Assembly (NCBI GenBank): GCA_022652545.1
Contig: JALCRM010000001.1
Span: 1-64,000, forward strand
Direction of reading: 5' to 3'
Origin: Lachnospiraceae bacterium
GTDB taxonomy: Bacteria; Bacillota; Clostridia; Lachnospirales; Lachnospiraceae
Length of the DNA stretch: 64,000 bases
Shown here one piece after another: positions 18,091 to 25,942 of this stretch (position 1 is the stretch's first letter; every line of letters begins with the position of its first letter). Both the position numbers and the translations under genes were made by a program. The notes under the pieces are model-generated. The model saw only the letters and a list, made by a program, of their open reading frames with translations. It had not been told where the DNA came from and ran no database searches.

Positions 18091-18783
18091 AAGATCGTGA
18101 TCGTGAACGGGCAGAACCATGTCGGGAGTACCTGCCGGATCGCGCGTGACCTGGCGCGGAAGGTCGGCGGGGAAGTGACGGAATTTTTCCTGCCGAGGGA
18201 TTTTGACGAGCCTTGTGTGGGCTGCACCGGATGTTTTATGAAGGACAGACACAAATGCCCGCATTTCGATAAACTGGAGCCGATCACGCAGGCGATCGAC
18301 GCCGCGGACCTTATCATACTTGCAAGTCCTGTCTATGTTTTTCATGCGACCGCGCAGATGATGGCTCTCCTTGATCACTATGGCTATCGCTGGATCATAC
18401 ATCGTCCCGAGCCGCAGATGTTTCACAAGCAGGCGGTCTGCATAAGCACGGCAGCAGGAGGCGGTATGAGATCGACCAACAGGGACATGAGCGACAGCCT
18501 GTTTTTCTGGGGCATCGCGAAGATCTACAAACTGGGCTATGCGATCCGGGCGGTGAATTACGATTCAATCACGGAAAAGAGACGCGCAAAGATCGAGCGT
18601 GATACTGCGTCGCTCGCTGCACGGATCAACCGCGCATACGGCCATGTAAAGCCGGGACTTCGGACGAAGCTGTGGTTCTATATGGTGCGCTTTTTCCACA
18701 AGCAGAACAGGATCGGGGCTGACTGGGACTACTGGGAAAAAATGGGGTGGCACGCAAAGAAGAGGCCATGGCAGGGTGGATAA
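18088..18783 (+). CDS. Flavodoxin-fold NAD(P)H-dependent reductase
   Basis: 231 residues from ATG 18088 (GGAG six bases upstream). The N-terminal MKIVIVNGQNHVGSTCRIA is the FMN phosphate-binding loop of the NADPH-dependent FMN reductase family. A Cys cluster CVGCTGCFMKDRHKC, seen in iron-sulfur flavoproteins and relatives, and LIILASPVYVFHATAQMMALLDHYGYRW follow. The basic/aromatic C-terminus (FYMVRFFHKQNRIGADW) is longer than in simple flavodoxins. Electron acceptor unknown. In-frame codons upstream include an ATG at 18076 and extend into the leader hairpin, so the start is not certain. Confidence 0.8.
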   Translation: MKIVIVNGQNHVGSTCRIARDLARKVGGEVTEFFLPRDFDEPCVGCTGCFMKDRHKCPHFDKLEPITQAIDAADLIILASPVYVFHATAQMMALLDHYGYRWIIHRPEPQMFHKQAVCISTAAGGGMRSTNRDMSDSLFFWGIAKIYKLGYAIRAVNYDSITEKRRAKIERDTASLAARINRAYGHVKPGLRTKLWFYMVRFFHKQNRIGADWDYWEKMGWHAKKRPWQGG

Positions 18784-18874
18784 AAAATCCGCCTGTCTGA
18801 ATTCAGGATCGGCCACTAAAATCATTCTTGTAACCGGTAATTAAATCTATATCTGATACAGGGAGGGTACAGGA

Positions 18875-20272
18875 ATGAAGAAAAGCGCAAGGGAAAGACT
18901 GATCGCGATGTCGATGGCATCTGTCATGGCATTCGGTCTGGCAGGCTGCGGTTCCTCAAGCACGGGAGCAACAGCTGCAACGTCGGCAGCAGCGGCAGCA
19001 ACGTCGGCAGCGGCGGCGACATCTGTTGCGGCAGCAGCTACTTCGGAGGCGGCAGCTGCAGCTTCCACGGCAGCAGCGGCGGCAAGCGGAGACAAGGTCA
19101 AGCTTTCTTTCTATATCTGGAGTGATGAGGAAAACTACATCACCAAGGTCGTAGATGCTTACAACGCTTCGCAGGACAAAGTAGAAGTCGACCTGAATTC
19201 GGTCGCCAGTGACGACTATGATGACAAGCTGAAGGTCATGCTCGCCGGCGATACCTCCGTCGACCTCGTCGATATCCGCGGCGTTGCGCAGATGACGACC
19301 TATGCGAACCAGGGCTCGCTCCTCGACATCACGGACAAGATCTCCGGAAGCAAACTCGATACTTCCAAGTACGGAGATATGTGGAAGACCAGTGATGTGG
19401 ACGGCAAGTATTTTGCACTTCCCACCAGAACGACCTGCTGGGCACTGTTTTACAATTCCGATCTGCTGAAGGAAGCAGGCGTGGATGCACCCGGCCAGAT
19501 GACATGGGAAGAGTACGTTGATTATTCCCAGAAGGTACAGGACGGATTAAAAGGCAAAACAGCTGCCGACGGCACGGCGATCAAGGCCGGCTACTGGGTA
19601 CCGTGGATCTATCATTTCTATTCAGTCCAGCACGGCGTATATGTGGATGACAAGGACACCCAGTATCTGAAGAAGTCCCTGGAACTCCTCAACACACTGT
19701 TTACAAACGGCACACACTATTCTTATGCCGATGTTTCTTCCGGCACCTATGATTACATGTCCGAATTTGAAAACGGCCATACGGCACTTCTTCCGAACGG
19801 CGAGTGGTGCGTCAATATGCTGATGAACGCAGCAGCATCCGGACAGACCAGCGTGAACTGGGAAGTAGCTCCCATGCCGGTTCCCGAAGGAGTCGAAGAC
19901 GGCACTTCCTGGGGCCAGTTCCAGTATGCAGCCATTACCTCCGGATGCCAGCATCCCGAAGAAGCCTTTGACTTCCTCAGCTATCTGTGCGGCTCGGAAG
20001 GCGCTGCGATCTACGCTTCCACCGGTATGATCCATGCATATTCTTCCGAAGATGCAAAAGACGCTCTGGTCAAGGCCAGCGGCAAAGAGTCTGTCCACTA
20101 TCTGTTCGATGCCAAGAAAGTACAGGAACAGCCGAACACCAACGGATATGACGAATTTGTAAATGCATACAAGGAAAATGCAGAGCTTTACTTCCTCGGG
20201 GAAGAAGACATCGACAAATGCATGAGCGATTTCACGGCCCAGGCCGATGAGCTTCGTGCCAAAGCACAATAA
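18875..20272 (+). CDS. ABC sugar transporter substrate-binding lipoprotein (CUT1, second locus)
   Basis: 465 residues. Lipobox LAGC (C25) after a short hydrophobic signal, then an Ala/Ser/Thr-rich linker of ~45 residues and a MalE-like binding domain. Aromatic motifs likely to line the sugar site include PTRTTCWALFYNSDLL, PGQMTWEEY and GYWVPWIYHFYSVQHG. It feeds the two permeases encoded next. The lipoprotein on the opposite strand at 22178 is a paralogue sharing the TRTTCW-, PGQMTW- and QHG-type motifs. The ribosome site is AGGGAGGG. Confidence 0.9.
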   Translation: MKKSARERLIAMSMASVMAFGLAGCGSSSTGATAATSAAAAATSAAAATSVAAAATSEAAAAASTAAAAASGDKVKLSFYIWSDEENYITKVVDAYNASQDKVEVDLNSVASDDYDDKLKVMLAGDTSVDLVDIRGVAQMTTYANQGSLLDITDKISGSKLDTSKYGDMWKTSDVDGKYFALPTRTTCWALFYNSDLLKEAGVDAPGQMTWEEYVDYSQKVQDGLKGKTAADGTAIKAGYWVPWIYHFYSVQHGVYVDDKDTQYLKKSLELLNTLFTNGTHYSYADVSSGTYDYMSEFENGHTALLPNGEWCVNMLMNAAASGQTSVNWEVAPMPVPEGVEDGTSWGQFQYAAITSGCQHPEEAFDFLSYLCGSEGAAIYASTGMIHAYSSEDAKDALVKASGKESVHYLFDAKKVQEQPNTNGYDEFVNAYKENAELYFLGEEDIDKCMSDFTAQADELRAKAQ

Positions 20273-20344
20273 TACTCGAAGCCTGCAGACGCACCGGTGT
20301 GAAAACACGCGGAAAGCTCTGGAGGACTGACAGCCAGACAGCGG

Positions 20345-20382
20345 AAAGGGAAGATATATTCTGAACGGAATATCTTCCCTTT
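20345..20382 (+). terminator. Hairpin between binding-protein and permease genes
   Basis: Long AT-containing stem (AAAGGGAAGATAT with ATATCTTCCCTTT) in the 130-base gap. There is no strong T-run. Such hairpins often stabilise the upstream binding-protein message or partly terminate, giving more binding protein than permease. Confidence 0.6.
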
Positions 20383-20404
20383 CTGAATGGGATGGGACAA
20401 ATAC

Positions 20405-21316
20405 ATGAAAAGTAAAAAAGAAAAGGACAAACGCATCAGGGTGAAGTACAGGAAGAAGGAAGTGATCTCCGGCTATCTGTTTATCCTTCCGAGCCTGGCA
20501 ATTTTCATGGTGTTCATGATCGTCCCCATTTTCATGGGGCTTTACATTTCTTTTACGGACTATGACGGATTCAAGAAAATGGATTTCGTCGGCGTGCAGA
20601 ACTATGTGGACATGTTCAAGGACAGCTATTTTCTGGTCTCCTTCAAAAACAATATTTTCTACACGCTGTTCACTGTGCCGGCCACGCTGATCCTGGCGCT
20701 GCTCCTGGCCGTGGCGGTCAACAGGGGGATCAGGGGATCGGCTGTATTCAAGACTCTGTTTTTCTTCCCGTACATTACCTCCATGGTAGCGGTCGGTATC
20801 ATCTGGACCCTGCTGTTCAACCCCACCGTCGGGCCGATCAACAACCTGCTCCGGAGCTTCGGGATCTCCAATCCTCCCGGCTGGCTCCTTTCCACAACGT
20901 GGGCGCTGCCGGCAGTCATGATCGTGACGGTCTGGAAGTGGATGGGATACTACATGATCATTTTCCTCGCCGGGCTGCAGGGTATTCCCAAGCAGCTGTA
21001 CGAAGCGGCGGAAGTCGACGGGGCAGGGCGTGTGAAGAAGTTTTTCAATATCACGCTGCCGCTGCTTTCCCCGACTACATTCCTTGTGCTGATCCTTCTT
21101 ATCATCAATTCCTTCCAGGTGTTCGACCTGATCAACATCATGACGGAAGGCGGCCCGGGGCGCGCAACGAACGTGCTGGTGTACCGTATCTACCAGGAAG
21201 GCTTCAAGTACATGCATTTCGGTTACGCATCGGCGGAGGCGTACTTCCTGTTCGCGATCATCCTGATCGTGACGGGCATACAGTTCTGGGGCCAGAAAAA
21301 ATGGGTCGTTTACTGA
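20405..21316 (+). CDS. ABC sugar transporter permease, MalF/UgpA type (second locus)
   Basis: 303 residues with six predicted helices. A Lys/Arg-rich cytosolic N-terminus (KSKKEKDKRIRVKYRKKE) precedes helix 1; the EAA loop is EAAEVDGAGRVKKFFNITLPLLSP. The ATG at 20405 is preferred over 20387, which has no ribosome site. Works with the permease at 21332. Confidence 0.92.
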   Translation: MKSKKEKDKRIRVKYRKKEVISGYLFILPSLAIFMVFMIVPIFMGLYISFTDYDGFKKMDFVGVQNYVDMFKDSYFLVSFKNNIFYTLFTVPATLILALLLAVAVNRGIRGSAVFKTLFFFPYITSMVAVGIIWTLLFNPTVGPINNLLRSFGISNPPGWLLSTTWALPAVMIVTVWKWMGYYMIIFLAGLQGIPKQLYEAAEVDGAGRVKKFFNITLPLLSPTTFLVLILLIINSFQVFDLINIMTEGGPGRATNVLVYRIYQEGFKYMHFGYASAEAYFLFAIILIVTGIQFWGQKKWVVY

Positions 21317-21331
21317 AAAAGGACAAAACAG

Positions 21332-22195
21332 ATGGAAAAAATGCAGAATAGCAAAGTGAAGACAGGGCAGAAAAGGAACCGGCTGGTCTCCGATATCGTA
21401 CTGTTCATCGTACTGTGCCTTGTGGCAGTGATCATGGTCGTGCCCTTTGTGTGGATGGTCTCGGCCTCGTTCAAAAACAACAATGAGATCTTTCTCTATC
21501 CGATACGCTGGATCCCGAATCCGGTCAGGCTGAACAATTACATCAATGTCTGGACCCAGATCCCCCTGCTGAAATATTTCTCCAATACACTGATCTACTC
21601 GGTGATCGTCACAGTCGGCCAGATCATTACCTGCTCCATGGCGGCCTATGCGTTCGGCAAGCTTCGGTTCCCGGGACGGGATGCGATATTCCTTGTCTAT
21701 CTTGCCACAATGATGGTGCCCTGGCACGCGATCATGATCCCGCAGTTCATTATCAACAAGAGTCTCGGCTTCTACAATAAGCCCGCTTCGATCATCGTCA
21801 TGAATCTTGTCAGTGCCTTCGGCGTTTTCCTGATGCGCCAGTTCATGATGGGCATCCCGGACGACCTCTGCGAGGCGGGCAGGATAGACGGCTGCAGTGA
21901 GTTCGGCAACTTTTCCAAGATCATGCTGCCGCTGTGCGGCCCCGGCGTTGCCACGCTGACAGTTTTCGAATTCACCTTCATGTGGAACGATTACCTGGCG
22001 CCCATGATCTACCTGGACGACGACAAGTACAAGACGATACAGCTGGGGCTGGCCGGTTTCAGGTCCCTTTACAAAACAGATTACGGCCTGATCATGGCGG
22101 GGACGGTATGCTCGCTGATCCCGATCCTGATCATTTACTGCGTTGCGCAGAAATACCTGATCGAGGGCATTGCATTCTCAGGGCTGAAGGGCTGA
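21332..22195 (+). CDS. ABC sugar transporter permease, MalG/UgpE type (second locus)
   Basis: 287 residues, six helices, EAA loop CEAGRIDGCSEFGNFSKIMLP. It starts 15 bases after its partner. Its last 18 bases overlap the 3' end of the convergent lipoprotein gene on the other strand. No ATPase gene follows, so the energising subunit must be encoded elsewhere. Confidence 0.92.
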   Translation: MEKMQNSKVKTGQKRNRLVSDIVLFIVLCLVAVIMVVPFVWMVSASFKNNNEIFLYPIRWIPNPVRLNNYINVWTQIPLLKYFSNTLIYSVIVTVGQIITCSMAAYAFGKLRFPGRDAIFLVYLATMMVPWHAIMIPQFIINKSLGFYNKPASIIVMNLVSAFGVFLMRQFMMGIPDDLCEAGRIDGCSEFGNFSKIMLPLCGPGVATLTVFEFTFMWNDYLAPMIYLDDDKYKTIQLGLAGFRSLYKTDYGLIMAGTVCSLIPILIIYCVAQKYLIEGIAFSGLKG

Positions 22196-23491
22196 GCTGC
22201 TGTAGATGGACGAGCGCTCTGCCTCGAACTGCTGCATGGCTTCGTCCAGAGATTCTTTCCCGTAAAAATATTTTTCAGCCTGCTGGAAGTAAGAAACGAT
22301 GCATTCCTGGTAGCCCCTGACGGGCGGCTGTTCGATGTATTTTTTGGCCTGCAGGAAGATGCGGGTGGACTCCTTGCCGGTGATTTTCAGATAGGCCTCG
22401 GTGATGTCGGCATCCTGGTAGGCAGGAAGAATGGCGTTCTGGGCATAGATCTCCGCACCTTCCTTGCCGCACAGGAACTGCATGAAGGTGTAGGCTTCTT
22501 CGGGATGGCTGCAGGAAGAGGAGATACTGACGAACTGGTACTGTCCGACCGTGGTCCCGGCATCTTCCCCGTCATCGATCGGCATGGGCGCGACTTCCCA
22601 GTTAACATCTGTTTTGCTGCTGATGAGTTCGTTGACCATCCATTCGCCCTGCGGTACCATGGCTACTTTTCCGTCCTCGAACTGCGTATAGACGTCGTGG
22701 TTCGGGTCATCGGCATTTTTCATATCAGAGAAGCTTACATGCGAACGGTCAGTGGCATAGAGACTCTGCAGGAAGGAGAGCGACTGGCGGGCATAGGTCA
22801 GGTCGTCGTCCGTGAGATAGCTCCCGTGCTGGAGAGCAAGGAAGTTGGGGATCCAGTCGACCCAGTAGCCGCCGTAGACTTTGCTGTCACCGGTACCGGA
22901 AGTAAGGCGCTTCGCCAGCGCAGCGTATTCGGCCCAGGTCATCTGCCCCGGAAAGGCAATGCCGGCCTTATCAAAAATGTCCTTGTTGTAGTAGAGTTCC
23001 CAGCAGGTCGTGCGGGAGGGGAGCGCGTAGTAGCAGTTCTGGTATAAAATACTGTTGAACATGGCCCCGTAGGCGGCAGCATCCAGCGTGCCGTCCTTGA
23101 TGCCCTGTTTGACGCGGTCGGAAATATCCAGCACTTTTCCGCTTTCCACGAGCTGGATCAGGGAAGCCATTCCTTTTGTACTGAACAGATCGATCTTGTC
23201 CCCGCTGTCCAGGCTGGCTTTCAGATTGATCTCATAATCGCTCTCGGAAATAGAGCAGACCCGCACCTGTATGTCGTTATGCAGTGCATTGAAGGCATCT
23301 GCGGCCTTTTCGGCATAGGGCAGTTCGTCTTCCCAGACATCGTATTGCAGGGAGACAGGGGCGGCAGTTCCGGCTGTATGCGCAGCAGTGTCCGCAGATG
23401 TGACGGGAACGGCTTTTGCGCCGCACCCGGTGAAGCACAGAGAGATCATGCACAGTAAAGATACGGGAACGGAAAAGATGTTTTTATTCAT
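22178..23491 (-). CDS. Sugar-binding lipoprotein on the opposite strand (possible sensor partner)
   Basis: 437 residues. Lipobox FTGC (C23). The MalE-type fold shares PSRTTCWELYYNKDIF, PGQMTWAEY and QHG(S/V)Y motifs with the binding protein encoded at 18875, but lacks the long Ala/Ser linker. It is transcribed away from the kinase at 23598 across a 106-base divergent spacer and converges on the permease gene, so it is outside the importer operon. It may be an alternative binding protein for the same permeases, or an extracellular ligand receptor for the adjacent kinase; the second idea is inference from position. Confidence 0.85.
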   Translation of the reverse strand: MNKNIFSVPVSLLCMISLCFTGCGAKAVPVTSADTAAHTAGTAAPVSLQYDVWEDELPYAEKAADAFNALHNDIQVRVCSISESDYEINLKASLDSGDKIDLFSTKGMASLIQLVESGKVLDISDRVKQGIKDGTLDAAAYGAMFNSILYQNCYYALPSRTTCWELYYNKDIFDKAGIAFPGQMTWAEYAALAKRLTSGTGDSKVYGGYWVDWIPNFLALQHGSYLTDDDLTYARQSLSFLQSLYATDRSHVSFSDMKNADDPNHDVYTQFEDGKVAMVPQGEWMVNELISSKTDVNWEVAPMPIDDGEDAGTTVGQYQFVSISSSCSHPEEAYTFMQFLCGKEGAEIYAQNAILPAYQDADITEAYLKITGKESTRIFLQAKKYIEQPPVRGYQECIVSYFQQAEKYFYGKESLDEAMQQFEAERSSIYSSSALQP

Positions 23492-23597
23492 ACAGCTCCT
23501 TCAGGGGCGCGGGCAGGCTGATGTCATGTCTGCAGGACTCAGGTGACTGCGCAGCACGCTGTTTCGACAACGAAAAGAATAGCGGATTAAAGCCTGC

Positions 23598-25163
23598 GTG
23601 TCAAAACGCAGACACAGGGTGAAAGCATTGTTCTATTTTATTTTTACGATCATTGTGCTGATTTTATTCCTGATCACGAGAAACGATAAGAGAGGGACGG
23701 ACAAGTACCTGATCACGGCCCTTTCCTTTTTTATGCTCGATATCGTGGCCCTGATCCTTTATTTTTCCAAGGATGCCTATTATTACAACGTCCTGAACCA
23801 GTATTTCTCGTTTCCGGAATCGGTGTGGAATATCCTGATCTTTTCCAATTTTCCGCAGTCCCTGTCGATACGGCTGATGAATGTGGCAACGCTCCTGTTC
23901 ATTTATTTCAGCCTGATGTTCACCATGACTTTTATCACGGATATGCGCCTGTACCACGATCACAGGGCGAGGAATCTTCTGCTGCTGTACCTCGCGCTGC
24001 AGGGCGTTCTTTATGATCCGTGGGTCAGTGAGCGGCTGTATTACCTTTTCTGCGGTACGGTTTTTTCAGCAGGACAGGTACACCGGATCGCCGGGATCAT
24101 CGAGATCGTCACGCGGGCGGGCAATGTCATTCTGATCGCGGGATCCATCGTACTGATCTTCATAGCCAACAGAAAAGTCTCCTCCTCCAACTTTTTCCGC
24201 ATCTATGCCCTGGGGGAGAGCGTCTGCTATGCGAGCGTGGAAGTGGCTTATCTGTTTGTTTTCTGGTTTGCCCCCACGTTTCTTGTGAAGATCTCCAAGC
24301 TTGCGGGCTATCTCAACTATCAGCAGATACCGCTGACCGAGCAGGGACACAGTATGTACCGCATTTTTCCGTACTATCTTACGGCCGCCGGCATCGCGAT
24401 CCTGTATTTCATCGTGATGGATCTCAGGCTGCAGCGGAAGATCGACGACAACCGCCTGTACATTTCCCGGCAGATCGATGCCGCAGACACGACGTCCAAG
24501 GCCTTCTGCCACTATATCAAGAATGAACTGCTGGCCATCCAGTCGGAGATCGACATGCTGGAAGTCAGCGATGAGAACGCGGAGACCAAACAGCAGATCC
24601 TGAAGGAATGCAGCAATCTCTACGACCGGCTCGATGAGATACACCGCAGCACGAAGATGTCCAGACTGACGCTTGTCCGGACAGACCTTCGGACGCTGAT
24701 GGGCAGCATTCTCGAGCATATGAAGCCGCAGCTGAAGGACTGCAGGGTCGTGACTTCATTCCGGGACAGCATTCCGGATGTCATGGTCGACCCGGTGTTT
24801 TTCGAACAGGCGATCCAGAACATCATCGTGAATGCCCTGGATGCGATGCAGAAGGAAAGCGACAGGGAGAGCGTCCTGACGGTGCAGATCGAGGCTGTGA
24901 ACAACTGGGTGCAGCTCTCGGTTTCCGATAACGGCACGGGGATCCCCGGAAAAGACCTGAACAAGATCTTTGCGCCGTTCGTATCCTCGCAGCCGATCAA
25001 GCAGCACTGGGGGATAGGCCTGACGGTGACGTACAAGATCATCGCGGTGCACGGCGGCAAGATCGAAGTGGTGAGCCAGGAACATCAGGGGACCACGTTC
25101 AAGATCCTCCTTCCTTCGATCCTGACGACAGGACAGAGCGTAAATAAAGTTGTGGAAATGTAA
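23598..25163 (+). CDS. Membrane sensor histidine kinase with a multi-helix sensor
   Basis: 521 residues if the GTG at 23598 is used; a GTG at 23619 and a TTG at 23628 are alternatives and no site is decisive. About seven membrane helices occupy the first ~280 residues with little extracellular loop, then a His-containing helix (H305 in FCHYIKNELLAIQ) and a HATPase_c domain (QAIQNIIVNALDAM, DNGTGIPG, GIGLTVTYKII). The His segment is followed by Asn-Glu as in NarX/DesK-like and some HisKA enzymes. Partner is the regulator at 25229. The membrane-embedded sensor may read a lipid, a transporter or the neighbouring lipoprotein. Confidence 0.85.
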   Translation: MSKRRHRVKALFYFIFTIIVLILFLITRNDKRGTDKYLITALSFFMLDIVALILYFSKDAYYYNVLNQYFSFPESVWNILIFSNFPQSLSIRLMNVATLLFIYFSLMFTMTFITDMRLYHDHRARNLLLLYLALQGVLYDPWVSERLYYLFCGTVFSAGQVHRIAGIIEIVTRAGNVILIAGSIVLIFIANRKVSSSNFFRIYALGESVCYASVEVAYLFVFWFAPTFLVKISKLAGYLNYQQIPLTEQGHSMYRIFPYYLTAAGIAILYFIVMDLRLQRKIDDNRLYISRQIDAADTTSKAFCHYIKNELLAIQSEIDMLEVSDENAETKQQILKECSNLYDRLDEIHRSTKMSRLTLVRTDLRTLMGSILEHMKPQLKDCRVVTSFRDSIPDVMVDPVFFEQAIQNIIVNALDAMQKESDRESVLTVQIEAVNNWVQLSVSDNGTGIPGKDLNKIFAPFVSSQPIKQHWGIGLTVTYKIIAVHGGKIEVVSQEHQGTTFKILLPSILTTGQSVNKVVEM

Positions 25164-25228
25164 ACAGACAGCGGACGGCTGAACCGAGACCCGGCAGAAA
25201 TGCAGCAGGGGATCTTCGGAGGGACAAG

Positions 25229-25924
25229 ATGGCAAAGATCAAAGTTCTGATCGCTGAAGATATGGAACCGATACGCCGGAGGTATGTAAAGATCCTGAAT
25301 GCCGCCGAGGGTATCGAAGTCTGCGCTGATGTCGGGACCGGCCGGGAAGCAGTGGAACGGCAGAAAGACACGGATCCGGACGTTATCCTTATGGATATCG
25401 AAATGGAGACTGCGGACGCGGGGCTGCGGGCAACGCAGCAGATCTTTCAGAACGACAAGGATGTCAAGATCATTATTCTGACAGTCTACGAAGAGGATGA
25501 ACTGATCTTCACGGCATTCCAGCTGGGAGTCTGCGACTACATCCTGAAGAATGCGGATCCGGAAGAGATCATCAACAGTGTGCGGTGTGCTTATGAGAAC
25601 CGCAGTCCTCTGCGGCCGGAGATCGCATCCAAGATCCTGAGCGAATTCAAACGCGTCCGTTCCAGTGAGAGCAGCTTCCTGTTTGCGGTAAATATCGTGA
25701 CTTCGCTGACATCCACGGAACTGGAGATACTCAACCTTCTCATCATGCACAAGAGCAGGGCAGAGATCTGCGAACTGCGCCACGTGGAAATGTCCACGGT
25801 GAAATCGCAGATTCACGAGATCCTGAAGAAGTTCAACATGAACTCTGCCGAGGAGGTCGTTGAACTGATCGAACGCATGAATCTGTACGATCTGATCTAC
25901 AGCAAAGTGAACCACAAGACCTGA
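25229..25924 (+). CDS. NarL/LuxR-type response regulator
   Basis: 231 residues. Receiver domain with E10-D11, phospho-acceptor D56 in ILMDIEME, Thr in IILTVYEED and Lys in CDYILKNA. The C-terminal region has a LuxR-type helix-turn-helix (LTSTELEILNLLIMHKSRAEICELRH with recognition part MSTVKSQIHEILKKFNM). It differs in output domain from the AraC-type regulator of the first locus. Likely regulates the glycan genes that follow, which begin 18 bases downstream. Confidence 0.9.
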   Translation: MAKIKVLIAEDMEPIRRRYVKILNAAEGIEVCADVGTGREAVERQKDTDPDVILMDIEMETADAGLRATQQIFQNDKDVKIIILTVYEEDELIFTAFQLGVCDYILKNADPEEIINSVRCAYENRSPLRPEIASKILSEFKRVRSSESSFLFAVNIVTSLTSTELEILNLLIMHKSRAEICELRHVEMSTVKSQIHEILKKFNMNSAEEVVELIERMNLYDLIYSKVNHKT

Positions 25925-25942
25925 CGGGCAGGGAGTTCAGAA

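Noticed and set aside
19622-21727. A 701-residue minus-strand open frame across the second importer
   Set aside because: Antisense to a clear binding protein and permeases; His/Asp/Arg-rich shadow composition typical of the complement of membrane-protein codons.
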